This document shows positions 25,624-35,024 of a stretch of 64,000 nt of DNA, in pieces. The stretch spans positions 5,270,001-5,334,000 of the forward strand of contig NC_014931.1 of NCBI RefSeq assembly GCF_000184745.1, in the 5' to 3' direction. Below the pieces are notes generated by a model, which saw nothing but the letters and a program-made list of their open reading frames with translations, searched no databases and was not told the DNA's origin. The translations under genes were made by a program, and so were the position numbers. Positions within the stretch are counted from its first letter, which is position 1. Each line of letters begins with the position of its first letter. This DNA comes from Variovorax paradoxus EPS (GTDB taxonomy: Bacteria; Pseudomonadota; Gammaproteobacteria; Burkholderiales; Burkholderiaceae_C).

Positions 25624-26778
25624 ATGACCTCCAAGCTCCTGCTCTCCCTTTCCCTGCTCGCCTCCCTCGCGCTCGCGGCCTGCGGCGGCAAGCCGGCCCC
25701 CGCAGCCGCCGACGCACCGGGCGAAGTCGGCGTGGTGACGCTGCACGCGCGCGACGTGCCGGTGCTCACCGAACTGGCCGGCCGCACGGCCGCATTCCGC
25801 GTGTCGGAGGTGCGTCCGCAGGTCAACGGCATCGTGCGCAAGCGCCTCTTCGAGGAAGGCGGCATGGTCCGCGCAGGGCAGGTGCTCTACGAGATCGAGC
25901 CCGGCCCCTTCGAGGCCGCGCACGAGCAGGCCGAGGCCTCGCTGGCCACCGCGCAGGCCGGCATCGCGAGCCTGCGCAGCAAGGCCGAGCGCCATGGCGA
26001 GCTCGTCAAGGCCAATGCGGTCAGCCGGCAGGAGCACGACGAGGCCCAGGCCGCGCTGGCGCAGGCCCAGGCAGGCGTGAAGGCCGCGCAGGCGGCGGTG
26101 AAGGCGGCGCGCATCAACCTCGAATTCACCCGCATCACCGCGCCCATCGCGGGGCGCATCGGGCGCTCGGCCATCACCGAAGGCGCGCTCGTCGCGCCGG
26201 GGCAGGCGACGGCGCTGGCGACGATCCAGCGGCTCGATCCGATCTACGTCGACGTCATCCAGTCGAGCCTGGAACTCACGAAGCTCAAGCGCCGTTTCAT
26301 CTCGGGCGACATGGCGCCGGCCAGCACGCGCGTGACGCTGCGCATGGAAGACGGCCTGCCCTATCCGCACGAAGGCATGCTGAAGTTCACCGAGGTCGGC
26401 GTCGATGCCGCGACGGGTTCGGTCACGCTGCGCGCGGAATTTCCGAACCCGCAAGGGCTGCTGCTGCCCGGCATGTACGTGCGCGCACAGGTGGAGGCCG
26501 GTGTGGAGCGCCACGCCATCCTCGCCCCGCAGCGCGGCGTGGGCCGCAACGAGAAAGGCGAGCCGACCGCGCTGGTGGTCGGCGCGGGCGACAAGGTCGA
26601 GCTGCGGCCGCTCGAAGTGCGCGGCGCGTCGGGCGACCAATGGATCGTGAGCAAAGGCCTGCGCGAAGGCGACCGCCTCGTGGTCGACGGCCTGCAGCGC
26701 GCGCACCCCGGCGAGAAGGTGAAGCCTGTGCCGGTGTCCCTCGAGGCGGCCACGGCTGCCACCACGGCCGCCGAATGA
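25624..26778 (+). CDS. RND efflux periplasmic adaptor, AcrA/MexA type
   Basis: A 384-residue lipoprotein from ATG 25624: the signal ends in LALAAC, a lipobox. It follows the adaptor order of beta-barrel, lipoyl and hairpin parts, with VRPQVNGIVRKRLFEEGGMVRAGQVLYEIEP (first lipoyl half), an alanine-rich coiled-coil hairpin (about 95-165), then TRITAPIAGRIGRSAITEGALV (second lipoyl half). Adaptors link the inner pump to an outer channel. The pump gene starts 22 bp downstream. Upstream in-frame codons exist but would precede the signal peptide, so they are not used. Confidence 0.92.
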   Translation: MTSKLLLSLSLLASLALAACGGKPAPAAADAPGEVGVVTLHARDVPVLTELAGRTAAFRVSEVRPQVNGIVRKRLFEEGGMVRAGQVLYEIEPGPFEAAHEQAEASLATAQAGIASLRSKAERHGELVKANAVSRQEHDEAQAALAQAQAGVKAAQAAVKAARINLEFTRITAPIAGRIGRSAITEGALVAPGQATALATIQRLDPIYVDVIQSSLELTKLKRRFISGDMAPASTRVTLRMEDGLPYPHEGMLKFTEVGVDAATGSVTLRAEFPNPQGLLLPGMYVRAQVEAGVERHAILAPQRGVGRNEKGEPTALVVGAGDKVELRPLEVRGASGDQWIVSKGLREGDRLVVDGLQRAHPGEKVKPVPVSLEAATAATTAAE

Positions 26779-26800
26779 AACACAAGACAAGCAGACAGCA

Positions 26801-29800
26801 GTGATCGCGAATTTCTTCATCCAGCGCCCGGTCTTCGCCTGGGTCATTGCCATCCTCATCATGCTGGCCGGCGGCGTGGCCATTCGCACCCTGCCGGTGT
26901 CGCAGTACCCGGACATCGCGCCGCCCACGGTCGTGGTCTCCGCCAACTACCCCGGCGCCTCGGCGCAGGCGCTGGAGACCAGCGTCACGCAGGTCATCGA
27001 GCAGCAACTCAAGGGCATCGACGGCCTGCTGTACTTCAAGTCGACCAGCAGCTCCGCCGGCTGGGCCGAGATCAGCGTCACCTTCCGCCAAGGCATCGAC
27101 CCCGACACCGCGCAGGTGCAGGTGCAGAACAAGGTCAGCCAGGCCACGAGCCGCCTGCCGCAGGCGGTGCAGCAGCAGGGCCTGACGGTAGCGAAGTCGC
27201 AGAACAACTTCCTCCTGATCGTGGCGCTCTACGACCAGACCGACCAGCGCACCGACACCGACATCGCCGACTGGATGGCCAGCAACCTGCGCGACCCGAT
27301 CAGCCGTGTGGACGGCGTGGGCTCGGTGCAGGCCTTCGGCGCCGCGTATGCGATGCGCATCTGGCTCGATCCGCACCGGCTCGCGAGCTACCAGTTGATG
27401 CCCTCGGACGTGACGGCCGCCATCGCCGCGCAGAACACGCAGGTGTCGGTGGGCGAGATCGGCGCGCGGCCCTCGTCGGCGAAGCAGCAACTCAACGCCA
27501 CGGTCACCGCGCTCTCGCGGCTGCAGACGCCCGAGCAGTTCCGCGACATCGTGCTCAAGACGCAGGCCGACGGCGCCGTGGTGCGGCTGGGCGACGTGGC
27601 ACGCGTGGAGATCGGCAGCGAGTCGTACACCGAAACCACGCGCCTGAACGGCCATCCGGCCGCGGGCTCGGCCGTGATGCTGGCGCCGGGCGCCAATGCG
27701 CTCACCACCGCGAACGCGGTGAAGGCGCGCATCGCCGAACTCGAGGCCTCGCTGCCCGCGGGCCTGCGCGTGGCCTATGCGGAAGACACGACGCGCTTCG
27801 TGAAAATCTCGATCCAGTCGGTCATCAAGACGCTGCTCGAAGCCGTCGCGCTGGTGGTGGTCGTGATGTTCCTGTTTTTGCAGAACTGGCGCGCCACGGT
27901 GATTCCCGCGATCACCGTTCCGGTGGTGCTGCTCGGCACCTTCGGCGTGCTCGCGGCCTTCGGCTACTCGATCAACGTGCTGACGCTGTTCGGCATGGTG
28001 CTGGCCATCGGCCTGCTGGTGGACGACGCGATCGTGGTGGTGGAGAACGTCGAGCGCGTGATGCATGAAGAAGGGCTCGACGCGAAGGCGGCCACGATCA
28101 AGTCGATGGGCGAGATCACCGGCGCGCTGGTGGGCATCGCGGTGGTGGTGTCGGCGGTGTTCCTGCCGATGACCTTCTTCGGCGGCTCGGTGGGGGTGAT
28201 CTACCGGCAGTTCTCGGTGACGATCATCGCGTCGATGGCGCTCTCGGTGGTGGTCGCCATCGTGCTGATTCCCGCTCTGTGCGCGCGCTTCCTGAAGGCG
28301 GGCACGGCGCCGCGCACACGCGGCTTCCTCGGTGCGTTCAACCGCCGATTCGACGCGGCGCAGGGGCGCTATGTCGGGCTCTTGGGCCGCATGCTCGGCA
28401 AGCCCTGGCGCTTTGCCGCCATCTACCTGGCCATCGTGGCCGGCATGGGCGCGCTCTATCTCAGCCTGCCCGGCGGCTTCCTGCCCGAGGAAGACCAGGG
28501 CAGCGTGATGGTGCAGCTGACGCTGCCGGCGGGCGCCACGCACGGTCGCACCGATGCGGTGAACCGTGCCGTGGAGAAGCACTTTCTCGAAACCGAGAAG
28601 GACACCACCGACACGATCTTCACGATCTCGGGCTGGAGCTACAGCGGCTCGGGGCAGAACCAGGGCATGGCCTTCGTCTCGCTCAAGGACTGGTCGGAGC
28701 GGCGCGATGCAAGCAAGCGCGCACAGGCCATCAGCGAACGCGCCGGCACCGCGCTCTCGGCGCAACAGCGCGACGCCGAGGTCCATGGCATGGTGCCGCC
28801 GCCCATCGAAGGGCTGGGCGAATCCAACGGCTTCGAGTTCTGGCTGCAGGACACCTCCGGCATGGGCGCCACGCGGCTCGTGCAGGCGCGCGAGAAGCTC
28901 GTGCGCGACGCGAAGAAAGACACGCGTCTTCAGTCCGTGCGCGCCAACAGCATCGCCAACACGCCGCAGTTGCAGGTCGACATCGACCAGCTGAAGGCCT
29001 CGGCGCTGCGGCTCTCGCTGGACGACGTGAACAGCACACTGGGCACGGCCTGGGGCGGCAACTACGTGAACGACTTCATCGACCGCGGTCGCGTGAAGCG
29101 TGTGTACGTTCAGGCCGATGCACCCTACCGCTCGGCGCCGGAAGACATCCGCCAGTGGTCTGTGCGCGGCGCGACCGGCGCGATGACGCCGTTCTCCGCC
29201 TTCGCCACCACGCGCTGGAGCCAGGGTGCTTCGCAGCTGGAGCGCTACAACGGCGTGCCGGCCGTGCAGATCCAGGGCGCCGCCGCGCAGGGCATGAGCT
29301 CTGGCACGGCCATGGCCGCCATCGAGACGGTCGCGAAGAAGCAGAGCGGCACGGGCTACGCATGGAGCGGGCTCTCCTACCAGGAGCGCCTGTCGGGCGG
29401 GCAGGCGCCACTGCTGTTCGCGCTGTCGATCCTCGTGGTGTTCCTGTGCCTCGCGGCGCTCTACGAGAGCTGGTCGGTGCCGTTCTCGGTGATGCTGGTC
29501 ATTCCGCTGGGCGTGCTCGGCGCGGTGATCGCGGCGGCGCTGCGGGGGCTGTCGAACGACATCTACTTCCAGGTCGGCCTGCTCGCGACCATCGGGCTGT
29601 CGGCCAAGAACGCGATTTTGATCATCGAGTTCGCGGAAGCGGCGCTGCGGCGCGGCGTGCCGCTGCTCGAAGCGGTGGCCGAAGGCGCGCGCCTGCGGCT
29701 GCGGCCCATCCTGATGACATCGCTCGCCTTCCTGGCCGGCGTGATTCCGCTGGCGCTCGCCACCGGCGCGGGTTCGGGCAGCCAGACGGCGATCGGCACC

Positions 29801-29929
29801 GGCGTGTTCGGCGGCGTGCTCGCGGCGACGGCGCTGGGGATCTTCTTCGTGCCGCTGTTCTATCTGCTGGTGAAGCGGGCGGCTGCGCGATGGGGCAGGC
29901 CGAAGACGAAGGCGGTGCCTGCGGGCTGA
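26801..29929 (+). CDS. RND efflux pump, AcrB/MexB type (HAE1)
   Basis: A 1042-residue transporter starting at GTG 26801 with the family N-terminus IANFFIQRPVFAWVIAILIML. Twelve membrane helices and two large periplasmic loops are present; the proton-relay acids lie in LAIGLLVDDAIVVVENVERV, and the second half carries GLSAKNAILIIEFA. HAE1 pumps export drugs, dyes and detergents using the proton gradient. It is paired with the adaptor gene upstream. No TolC-like outer-membrane gene follows, so the pump must borrow one. The frame is intact over its full length. Confidence 0.95.
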   Translation: MIANFFIQRPVFAWVIAILIMLAGGVAIRTLPVSQYPDIAPPTVVVSANYPGASAQALETSVTQVIEQQLKGIDGLLYFKSTSSSAGWAEISVTFRQGIDPDTAQVQVQNKVSQATSRLPQAVQQQGLTVAKSQNNFLLIVALYDQTDQRTDTDIADWMASNLRDPISRVDGVGSVQAFGAAYAMRIWLDPHRLASYQLMPSDVTAAIAAQNTQVSVGEIGARPSSAKQQLNATVTALSRLQTPEQFRDIVLKTQADGAVVRLGDVARVEIGSESYTETTRLNGHPAAGSAVMLAPGANALTTANAVKARIAELEASLPAGLRVAYAEDTTRFVKISIQSVIKTLLEAVALVVVVMFLFLQNWRATVIPAITVPVVLLGTFGVLAAFGYSINVLTLFGMVLAIGLLVDDAIVVVENVERVMHEEGLDAKAATIKSMGEITGALVGIAVVVSAVFLPMTFFGGSVGVIYRQFSVTIIASMALSVVVAIVLIPALCARFLKAGTAPRTRGFLGAFNRRFDAAQGRYVGLLGRMLGKPWRFAAIYLAIVAGMGALYLSLPGGFLPEEDQGSVMVQLTLPAGATHGRTDAVNRAVEKHFLETEKDTTDTIFTISGWSYSGSGQNQGMAFVSLKDWSERRDASKRAQAISERAGTALSAQQRDAEVHGMVPPPIEGLGESNGFEFWLQDTSGMGATRLVQAREKLVRDAKKDTRLQSVRANSIANTPQLQVDIDQLKASALRLSLDDVNSTLGTAWGGNYVNDFIDRGRVKRVYVQADAPYRSAPEDIRQWSVRGATGAMTPFSAFATTRWSQGASQLERYNGVPAVQIQGAAAQGMSSGTAMAAIETVAKKQSGTGYAWSGLSYQERLSGGQAPLLFALSILVVFLCLAALYESWSVPFSVMLVIPLGVLGAVIAAALRGLSNDIYFQVGLLATIGLSAKNAILIIEFAEAALRRGVPLLEAVAEGARLRLRPILMTSLAFLAGVIPLALATGAGSGSQTAIGTGVFGGVLAATALGIFFVPLFYLLVKRAAARWGRPKTKAVPAG

Positions 29930-30106
29930 TCGACTGCGCAGGTCGGCGCAGGTCGGCGCGGTCTCAGCGCGGCCGGGCTGCGGCGGCACCGCGTGACAAA
30001 CCGGGCAGTTGCCATCCGAACGTCAACCATTGCGAGGCGGCTGCCGCCGCTGAGGCCGCCGGAGATTCCCGGCCGCTGAACGCCGCCGCGCCTGCGGCGA
30101 GGGTCA

Positions 30107-31096
30107 TCAGGGCGCGAAGCCCGAGCGGCGCACCACCGGCTCCCATTGCTGGCGGTAGGTCTTGAGCATCTGCGCGGTCTCCGCGGCGGTGCTCACGACC
30201 GGCGTGATGTAGAGCGCATCGGCCGCCTTCTGCAGGCCCGGGTCCTGCATGACTTCGCGGATCTTCGTGGCCAGCAGTTGCACCTTCGGCTGCGGCATCG
30301 TGCTCGGCGCAAAGAAGGTGTTCCAGCCGTCGGCATCGATCTTCATGCCGGCCTCGCGAAAGGTCGGCACGTTGGGCGCGAAGCTCGCGCGCTTCTTGCC
30401 CGACACGGCCAGGATGCGGATCTTGCCGGCCACGTGCTGCGCGTAGAGCGAGTCCATGGTGTCGATGGCGATCGGCAGCGAGCCGCCGCTCAGGTCGGCC
30501 GCGAGCGGCGCCGAGCCGCCGTAACCCTTGATCTGCGGCTGCACGCTCAGCGCATCGCCCACCATGAGGCCGAAGAAGTGCGGCAGGCTGCCGGTGGCCG
30601 GAACGCCGAAGACCGCTTCTTCCGGATGCGCCCAGAGCCGGCCCACGAGGAACATCGCGCGGTCGAGCTGCAGCTTGTTGCCCACGGCCAGCGCGAAGTC
30701 GTAGCTGCTGACCTGGGAGACCGGCACGAAGTCCTTGTCGGGGTCGTAGCCCAGGTCCTTGAACACCAGGGGCGCCACCACCATCACCGCGGGGTTGCCG
30801 AGCATCAGCACGTTCTCGCCGGCGGGTGCGCGCTTGATCTGCTTGGCCGCGAGCCGGCCGCCTTCCCCGGGGCGGTTCTCGACCGTCACGGGCACGCCGA
30901 GCTTGGGGCTCAGGCGCTCCGCGATGAGCCGCGCCATGCGGTCGGTGCTGCCGCCGGGCGCATAGCCGACGACGAGCACGAGCGGTGCATCCAGGTTTTC
31001 CGCATGCGCGGGCACGAAGGCGCCGCAAGCCGCGAAAGAGGCAAGAGCGGCGACGCACCATGCGGTGATTTTTCGCCGGGAAAAAAGAATGGCCAC
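30107..31096 (-). CDS. Bug/TctC-type periplasmic solute receptor
   Basis: A 329-residue protein from GTG 31096, chosen because AGGA lies 6 bp upstream and a good signal peptide follows (ITAWCVAALASFAACGAFVPAHA). The Bug family pattern is complete: LVVGYAPGGSTDRMARLIAERL, VENRPGEGGRLAAK, LGYDPDKDFVPVSQV and NVPTFREAG. Bug proteins bind carboxylates in the periplasm, mostly for TctAB-type transporters, which are not in the window. It is divergent from a MarR regulator, which is likely to control it through an inverted repeat in the gap. Confidence 0.9.
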   Translation of the reverse strand: MAILFSRRKITAWCVAALASFAACGAFVPAHAENLDAPLVLVVGYAPGGSTDRMARLIAERLSPKLGVPVTVENRPGEGGRLAAKQIKRAPAGENVLMLGNPAVMVVAPLVFKDLGYDPDKDFVPVSQVSSYDFALAVGNKLQLDRAMFLVGRLWAHPEEAVFGVPATGSLPHFFGLMVGDALSVQPQIKGYGGSAPLAADLSGGSLPIAIDTMDSLYAQHVAGKIRILAVSGKKRASFAPNVPTFREAGMKIDADGWNTFFAPSTMPQPKVQLLATKIREVMQDPGLQKAADALYITPVVSTAAETAQMLKTYRQQWEPVVRRSGFAP

Positions 31097-31125
31097 GAGA
31101 TGTCCTGCTTCCGGCGACAGACCGG

Positions 31126-31160
31126 TTTCTGTTACTTTGTTTATACGCAGGTAACAAATA
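31126..31160. promoter_or_regulatory. Inverted repeat between Bug gene and marR-type gene
   Basis: TGTTAC (31130-31135) and GTAACA (31151-31156) form the core of a longer imperfect dyad (8 of 10 positions per arm) centred in the 124-bp divergent gap. The AT-rich sequence stands out from its surroundings. It is a likely operator of the MarR-type regulator, possibly also carrying promoter elements. Confidence 0.5.
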
Positions 31161-31220
31161 GTTGATCTAATCCACCATCGACCGCCGAGGCGGCGCAGCC
31201 ACAACCCTTGCGATCTCCCC

Positions 31221-31766
31221 ATGTCAGTTTTTCCCGATGCGGGCGCGTTGCGCGCTCCCCGTTCCCTGGACGACCTGCTGCTCTATCGGCTGTCGCGTGC
31301 GGCGCGCGCCGGCAGCGGCATGGTGACCCGCATGGTCGAGGGCGGCTTCGGCATCACGCGCCGCGAATGGGGAATGATCGGCACGCTCGCGGAGGTCGGC
31401 GAAATCACGCCCTCGGCGCTCGCGCAGCGGCTCGACCTGGACCGCGTGCGCACCTCGCGGGGCCTGCGCAGCCTCACCGAAAAGAAGCTCGTCGAGCGCC
31501 GCCAGGACACCGAGGACCGCCGCGAAGTGCATGTGCGCCTGAGCCCTTCGGGTCGGCAACTCTTCGGCGAGCTGTTTCCCCGCGTCGCAAGCCTCAACAG
31601 CGAACTGCTCGAAGGCATCGATGCCGCGCACATCGATATCTTTCTCCAGTGCCTGCGGCGGCTCGAAGTGCGCGGCACCGAACTGAGCGCGCAAGGCGTG
31701 GTGCCCGAAAAGGCCGACCGCCGCGCGGGCGGCACGCGCCACCACTGGCCCAAGCGCGGCAATTGA
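31221..31766 (+). CDS. MarR-family regulator
   Basis: A 181-residue protein with the MarR winged helix: FGITRREWGMIGTLAEVGEITPSALAQRLDLDRVRTSRGLRSLTEKKLVERRQD, shown here as the segments TRREWGMIGTL, SALAQRL, TSRGLRSL and the wing DTEDRREVHVRLS. MarR proteins are dimeric repressors released by small aromatic or other ligands. Placement divergent to a Bug receptor suggests it senses the carried substrate. The C-terminal tail is basic (HHWPKRGN). Confidence 0.9.
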   Translation: MSVFPDAGALRAPRSLDDLLLYRLSRAARAGSGMVTRMVEGGFGITRREWGMIGTLAEVGEITPSALAQRLDLDRVRTSRGLRSLTEKKLVERRQDTEDRREVHVRLSPSGRQLFGELFPRVASLNSELLEGIDAAHIDIFLQCLRRLEVRGTELSAQGVVPEKADRRAGGTRHHWPKRGN

Positions 31767-31844
31767 GCGGCGCGCGTTCGCGCCCGAAGCCTCGCGCGCC
31801 TGCTCATGCACCGGCACATCCCGGTGCTGGTGCTGCTTCAGACC

Positions 31845-32924
31845 TTAGGCGACGGCCTTTCCAAGCGCCGCCACCACCGCATCGCCCATCTCCTCGGTGC
31901 CCACGCGGGTGCAGCCCGGCTGGAAGATGTCGCCGGTGCGCAGACCGTCGGCCAGCACGCGGCGCACCGCGCCTTCCACGCGCTGTGCATTGCCGGGTTG
32001 ATCGAACGAGAAGCGCAGCATCATCGCCATCGACAGGATCGAGGCCAGCGGATTCGCGAGGTTTTTCCCCGCGATGTCGGGGGCGGTGCCGTGCACCGGC
32101 TCGTACAAACCGAAGCTGCCTGCCGCCATCGACGCCGAAGGCAGCATGCCGATGGAACCGGTGAGCATCGCGGCGGCGTCCGAGAGGATGTCGCCGAAGA
32201 TGTTGCCGGTGACGATCACGTCGAACTGCTTGGGCGCGCGCATCAACTGCATCGCGGCCGCATCGACGAAAAGATGCGTGAGCTCGACGTCGGGATATTC
32301 CTTGCCCACGCGCGTGACCACCTCGCGCCAGAGCTGCATCACCTCGAGCACGTTCGCCTTGTCGACCGAACAGAGCTTCCGGCCGCGCGTGCGTGCGGTG
32401 CGGAATGCGACGTGCGCGATGCGCTCCACCTCGGGTTCCGAATAGCGCATCGTGTTGAAGGCTTCGCGTTCGCCGTCGGCATTGAGGCCGCTGCCGCGCG
32501 GCTCGCCGAAATACACGTCGCCGGTGAGTTCGCGCAGGATCATCAGGTCGAGCCCATCGACCACCTCGGGCTTGAGGGTCGAGGCGCCGATCAGCTCGGG
32601 GAACAGGAAGGCCGGGCGGAAGTTGGCGAAGAGGCCCAGTTCCTTGCGCAGGCGCAGCAGGCTCGCACCGGGCCGCATCATGAACGGGATCTCCTCGTCG
32701 CCGGGCATGCCCGCCGAGCCGAACAGGATGGCATCGGCCTTCTGCGCAATCTCGCTCGTGGCCGCGGGCAGCGGATCGCCGGCGGCATCGATGCCGGCCT
32801 GCCCGATCGCCGCTTCCACCAGTTCGAGCGATTGGCCATGGCCCACCACTGCCTTGAGCACCTTCACGGCCTGCGCCGTGACCTCGCGGCCAATGCCGTC
32901 GCCCGGCATCACTGCAATCTTCAT
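31845..32924 (-). CDS. leuB: 3-isopropylmalate dehydrogenase-like beta-decarboxylating enzyme
   Basis: A 359-residue member of the isocitrate/isopropylmalate dehydrogenase family: [34 protein letters not shown], the catalytic region [16 protein letters not shown], and [13 protein letters not shown]. The N-terminal part ([18 protein letters not shown]) differs from housekeeping LeuB of this order, so it is probably a paralogue with its own substrate. It is the last gene of a four-gene leftward run, Bug receptor, leuC, leuD, leuB, with gaps of 24-26 bp. Leucine synthesis cannot be excluded, but the receptor and LysR neighbours favour catabolism of a substituted malate. Confidence 0.85.
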   Translation of the reverse strand: MKIAVMPGDGIGREVTAQAVKVLKAVVGHGQSLELVEAAIGQAGIDAAGDPLPAATSEIAQKADAILFGSAGMPGDEEIPFMMRPGASLLRLRKELGLFANFRPAFLFPELIGASTLKPEVVDGLDLMILRELTGDVYFGEPRGSGLNADGEREAFNTMRYSEPEVERIAHVAFRTARTRGRKLCSVDKANVLEVMQLWREVVTRVGKEYPDVELTHLFVDAAAMQLMRAPKQFDVIVTGNIFGDILSDAAAMLTGSIGMLPSASMAAGSFGLYEPVHGTAPDIAGKNLANPLASILSMAMMLRFSFDQPGNAQRVEGAVRRVLADGLRTGDIFQPGCTRVGTEEMGDAVVAALGKAVA

Positions 32925-32948
32925 TTCAAACCTTTCAGGATCACTGCT

Positions 32949-33554
32949 TCAAAGAGGAGCCGCGCCGCGTGCGCGGCCTTGCTCGAATGCGTCGATGGCG
33001 GCGTGCTGCGCCAGCGTGTAGTCGATCTCGTCCAGCCCTTCGAGCAGGCACTGGCGCGGAAACGGATCGATGTGGAAGGGCTCGACGCGGCCGCCCGGAC
33101 CGGTGACGGTCTGCGTGCGCAAATCGACGGTCATGCGGGTGCCCGGCGCCGCGAGCAGGTCGTCGAGCATCCGCTGCACCACGGCTTGGGGCAGGCGCAC
33201 CGGCAAGAGCCCGTTCTTCAATGCGTTGCTGAAGAAGATGTCGCCGAAGCTCGGCGCGATCACCGCGCGAAAACCGCCGTCGTACAGCGCCCAGACCGCG
33301 TGCTCGCGCGATGAGCCGCAGCCGAAGTTGGGCCCGGCCACCAGGATGCGCGCATCGGCATACACCGGCGCGTTGAGCACGAATTCGTCGCGGCGACGGC
33401 CGTGCACGTCGTGCCGCACGTCGTGGAAAAGATAGTCGCCGAAGTTGTCGGACCGCGGCTTCTGCAGGTAGAGCGCGGGCACGATCTGGTCGGTGTCGAT
33501 GTTGGCGCGCGCCAGCGGCACCGCCAGCGCGTCGAGTCGTGTGAAGGCTTCCAT
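32949..33554 (-). CDS. leuD: Isopropylmalate isomerase-type small subunit
   Basis: A 201-residue swivel-domain protein. It has IDTDQIVPALYLQKP near the N-terminus and the substrate-loop motif GPNFGCGSSREHAVWAL, both diagnostic for LeuD. It pairs with the LeuC-type subunit to interconvert a 2-alkyl and a 3-alkyl malate through an alkene intermediate. The gene lies 25 bp after leuC and 24 bp before leuB. The C-terminus is alanine/arginine-rich (RGAAPL). Confidence 0.9.
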   Translation of the reverse strand: MEAFTRLDALAVPLARANIDTDQIVPALYLQKPRSDNFGDYLFHDVRHDVHGRRRDEFVLNAPVYADARILVAGPNFGCGSSREHAVWALYDGGFRAVIAPSFGDIFFSNALKNGLLPVRLPQAVVQRMLDDLLAAPGTRMTVDLRTQTVTGPGGRVEPFHIDPFPRQCLLEGLDEIDYTLAQHAAIDAFEQGRARGAAPL

Positions 33555-33579
33555 GGGAGTTGCTGTTCGGTGTTGTCTG

Positions 33580-34998
33580 TCAGTGCGCGGCGAGCAGGCT
33601 GCGCACGTCGGTCAGCCGTCCGGTGATGGCGGCGGCCGCGGCCATCGCCGGGCTCATGAGGTGCGTGCGCGAACCCGGCCCCTGGCGGCCGACGAAGTTG
33701 CGGTTGGAGGTCGAGGCGCAGCGCTGGCCCGCGGCCACCTGGTCGCCGTTGGTGCCCAGGCACATCGAGCAGCCGGCATGGCGCCACTGCAGGCCCGCCG
33801 CCAGGAACAAGGCATCGAGCCCCTCGGCCTCGGCCTGCTGCTTCACGAGGCCGGAGCCGGGCACGACCCAGGCTTCGACGCCCTCGGCCACGCGCCGCCC
33901 GCGCACCACCTCGGCGGCGCTGCGCATGTCCTCGATGCGGCCGTTGGTGCACGAGCCGATGAAGACGCGATCGACCGCCACCTCGTCGAGCATCTGCCCC
34001 GCTTCAAGGCCCATGTAGGCGAGCGTGCGCTGCATCGATGCGCGGCGCTCGGCGGTGGCGGCTTCGGCCGGGTCGGGCACGCGGCCGGTGATCGGCAGTG
34101 CGTCCTCGGGGCTGTTGCCCCAGGTGACCATCGGCGCGATGTCGCCGGCGGAAAGACGCAGTTCGGTGTCGAACACCGCGCCCTCGTCGCTGGGCAACTG
34201 GCGCCAGCGCGCGACCGCCTCGTCCCACGCGGCACCCTGCGGCGCCTCGGGCCGGCCGGCCAGCCATTCGAAGGTGGTGTCGTCGGGCGCCACCATGCCC
34301 GCCCGCGCGCCGGCCTCGATCGACATGTTGCACACCGTCATGCGCCCGGCCATCGAGAGCGCGCGGATCGCCTCGCCCGCGTACTCGATGACGTGCCCCG
34401 TGCCGCCCGCGGCGCCGAGCCGCGCGATCACCGCGAGGATGATGTCCTTGGCCGAGACGCCGTCGGACAAGCGCCCATCGATCGTCACGCGCAGCGTGCG
34501 GGGCTTGCGCTGCCACAGCGTCTGCGTGGCGAGCACGTGCGCCACTTCAGAGGCACCGATGCCGAAGGCCAGTGCACCGAGCGCGCCATGCGTGGCGGTG
34601 TGGCTGTCGCCGCAGACGATCACGCTGCCCGGCAGGCTCAGGCCCTGCTCCGGCCCCACCACGTGCACGATGCCCTGGCGCAGGTCGTCGAGGCCGAAGA
34701 AGCGGATGCCCGCGGCCGCGCTGTCGTCCCGCAGCGCCTCGGCCATCGCGCGCTTCTCGGGGTCGGCAATGTCGGCGAGCGCGCGCGAACCTGTCGGCAC
34801 GTAGTGGTCGGGCGTGGCGAAGGCGCGGTCCGGACGGCGCACCGGAAGGCCGCGCTGGCGCAGCATCTCGAAGGCGGGCGCGGAGCCGTCCTGCACCAGG
34901 TGGCGGTCGACGTACAGCAGGCTCTGGCCGTCGTCGCGCTGCATCACCACGTGCGGCTGCCAGATCTTGTCGAAGAGGGTGCGGGGAGCGAGGGACAT
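33580..34998 (-). CDS. leuC: Isopropylmalate isomerase-type large subunit
   Basis: A 472-residue aconitase-family protein from ATG 34998. The [4Fe-4S] cysteines are all present, one in [14 protein letters not shown] and two in [13 protein letters not shown]. Other marks are [30 protein letters not shown] and [28 protein letters not shown]. Length is normal for LeuC. It starts 26 bp after the Bug receptor stop, an unusual partner for a leucine-biosynthetic gene, which suggests this set acts in uptake and breakdown of a branched dicarboxylate. The substrate is not visible from the sequence. Confidence 0.9.
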   Translation of the reverse strand: MSLAPRTLFDKIWQPHVVMQRDDGQSLLYVDRHLVQDGSAPAFEMLRQRGLPVRRPDRAFATPDHYVPTGSRALADIADPEKRAMAEALRDDSAAAGIRFFGLDDLRQGIVHVVGPEQGLSLPGSVIVCGDSHTATHGALGALAFGIGASEVAHVLATQTLWQRKPRTLRVTIDGRLSDGVSAKDIILAVIARLGAAGGTGHVIEYAGEAIRALSMAGRMTVCNMSIEAGARAGMVAPDDTTFEWLAGRPEAPQGAAWDEAVARWRQLPSDEGAVFDTELRLSAGDIAPMVTWGNSPEDALPITGRVPDPAEAATAERRASMQRTLAYMGLEAGQMLDEVAVDRVFIGSCTNGRIEDMRSAAEVVRGRRVAEGVEAWVVPGSGLVKQQAEAEGLDALFLAAGLQWRHAGCSMCLGTNGDQVAAGQRCASTSNRNFVGRQGPGSRTHLMSPAMAAAAAITGRLTDVRSLLAAH

Positions 34999-35024
34999 GG
35001 GGAAAGAAAGAGATGAAGGAGTGA

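Noticed and set aside
26423..29989. Very long open frame (1188 codons) on the minus strand opposite the RND pump gene.
   Set aside because: It mirrors the high-GC third-position pattern of the pump gene, has arginine/histidine-rich sequence without any family signature, and no ribosome-binding site.
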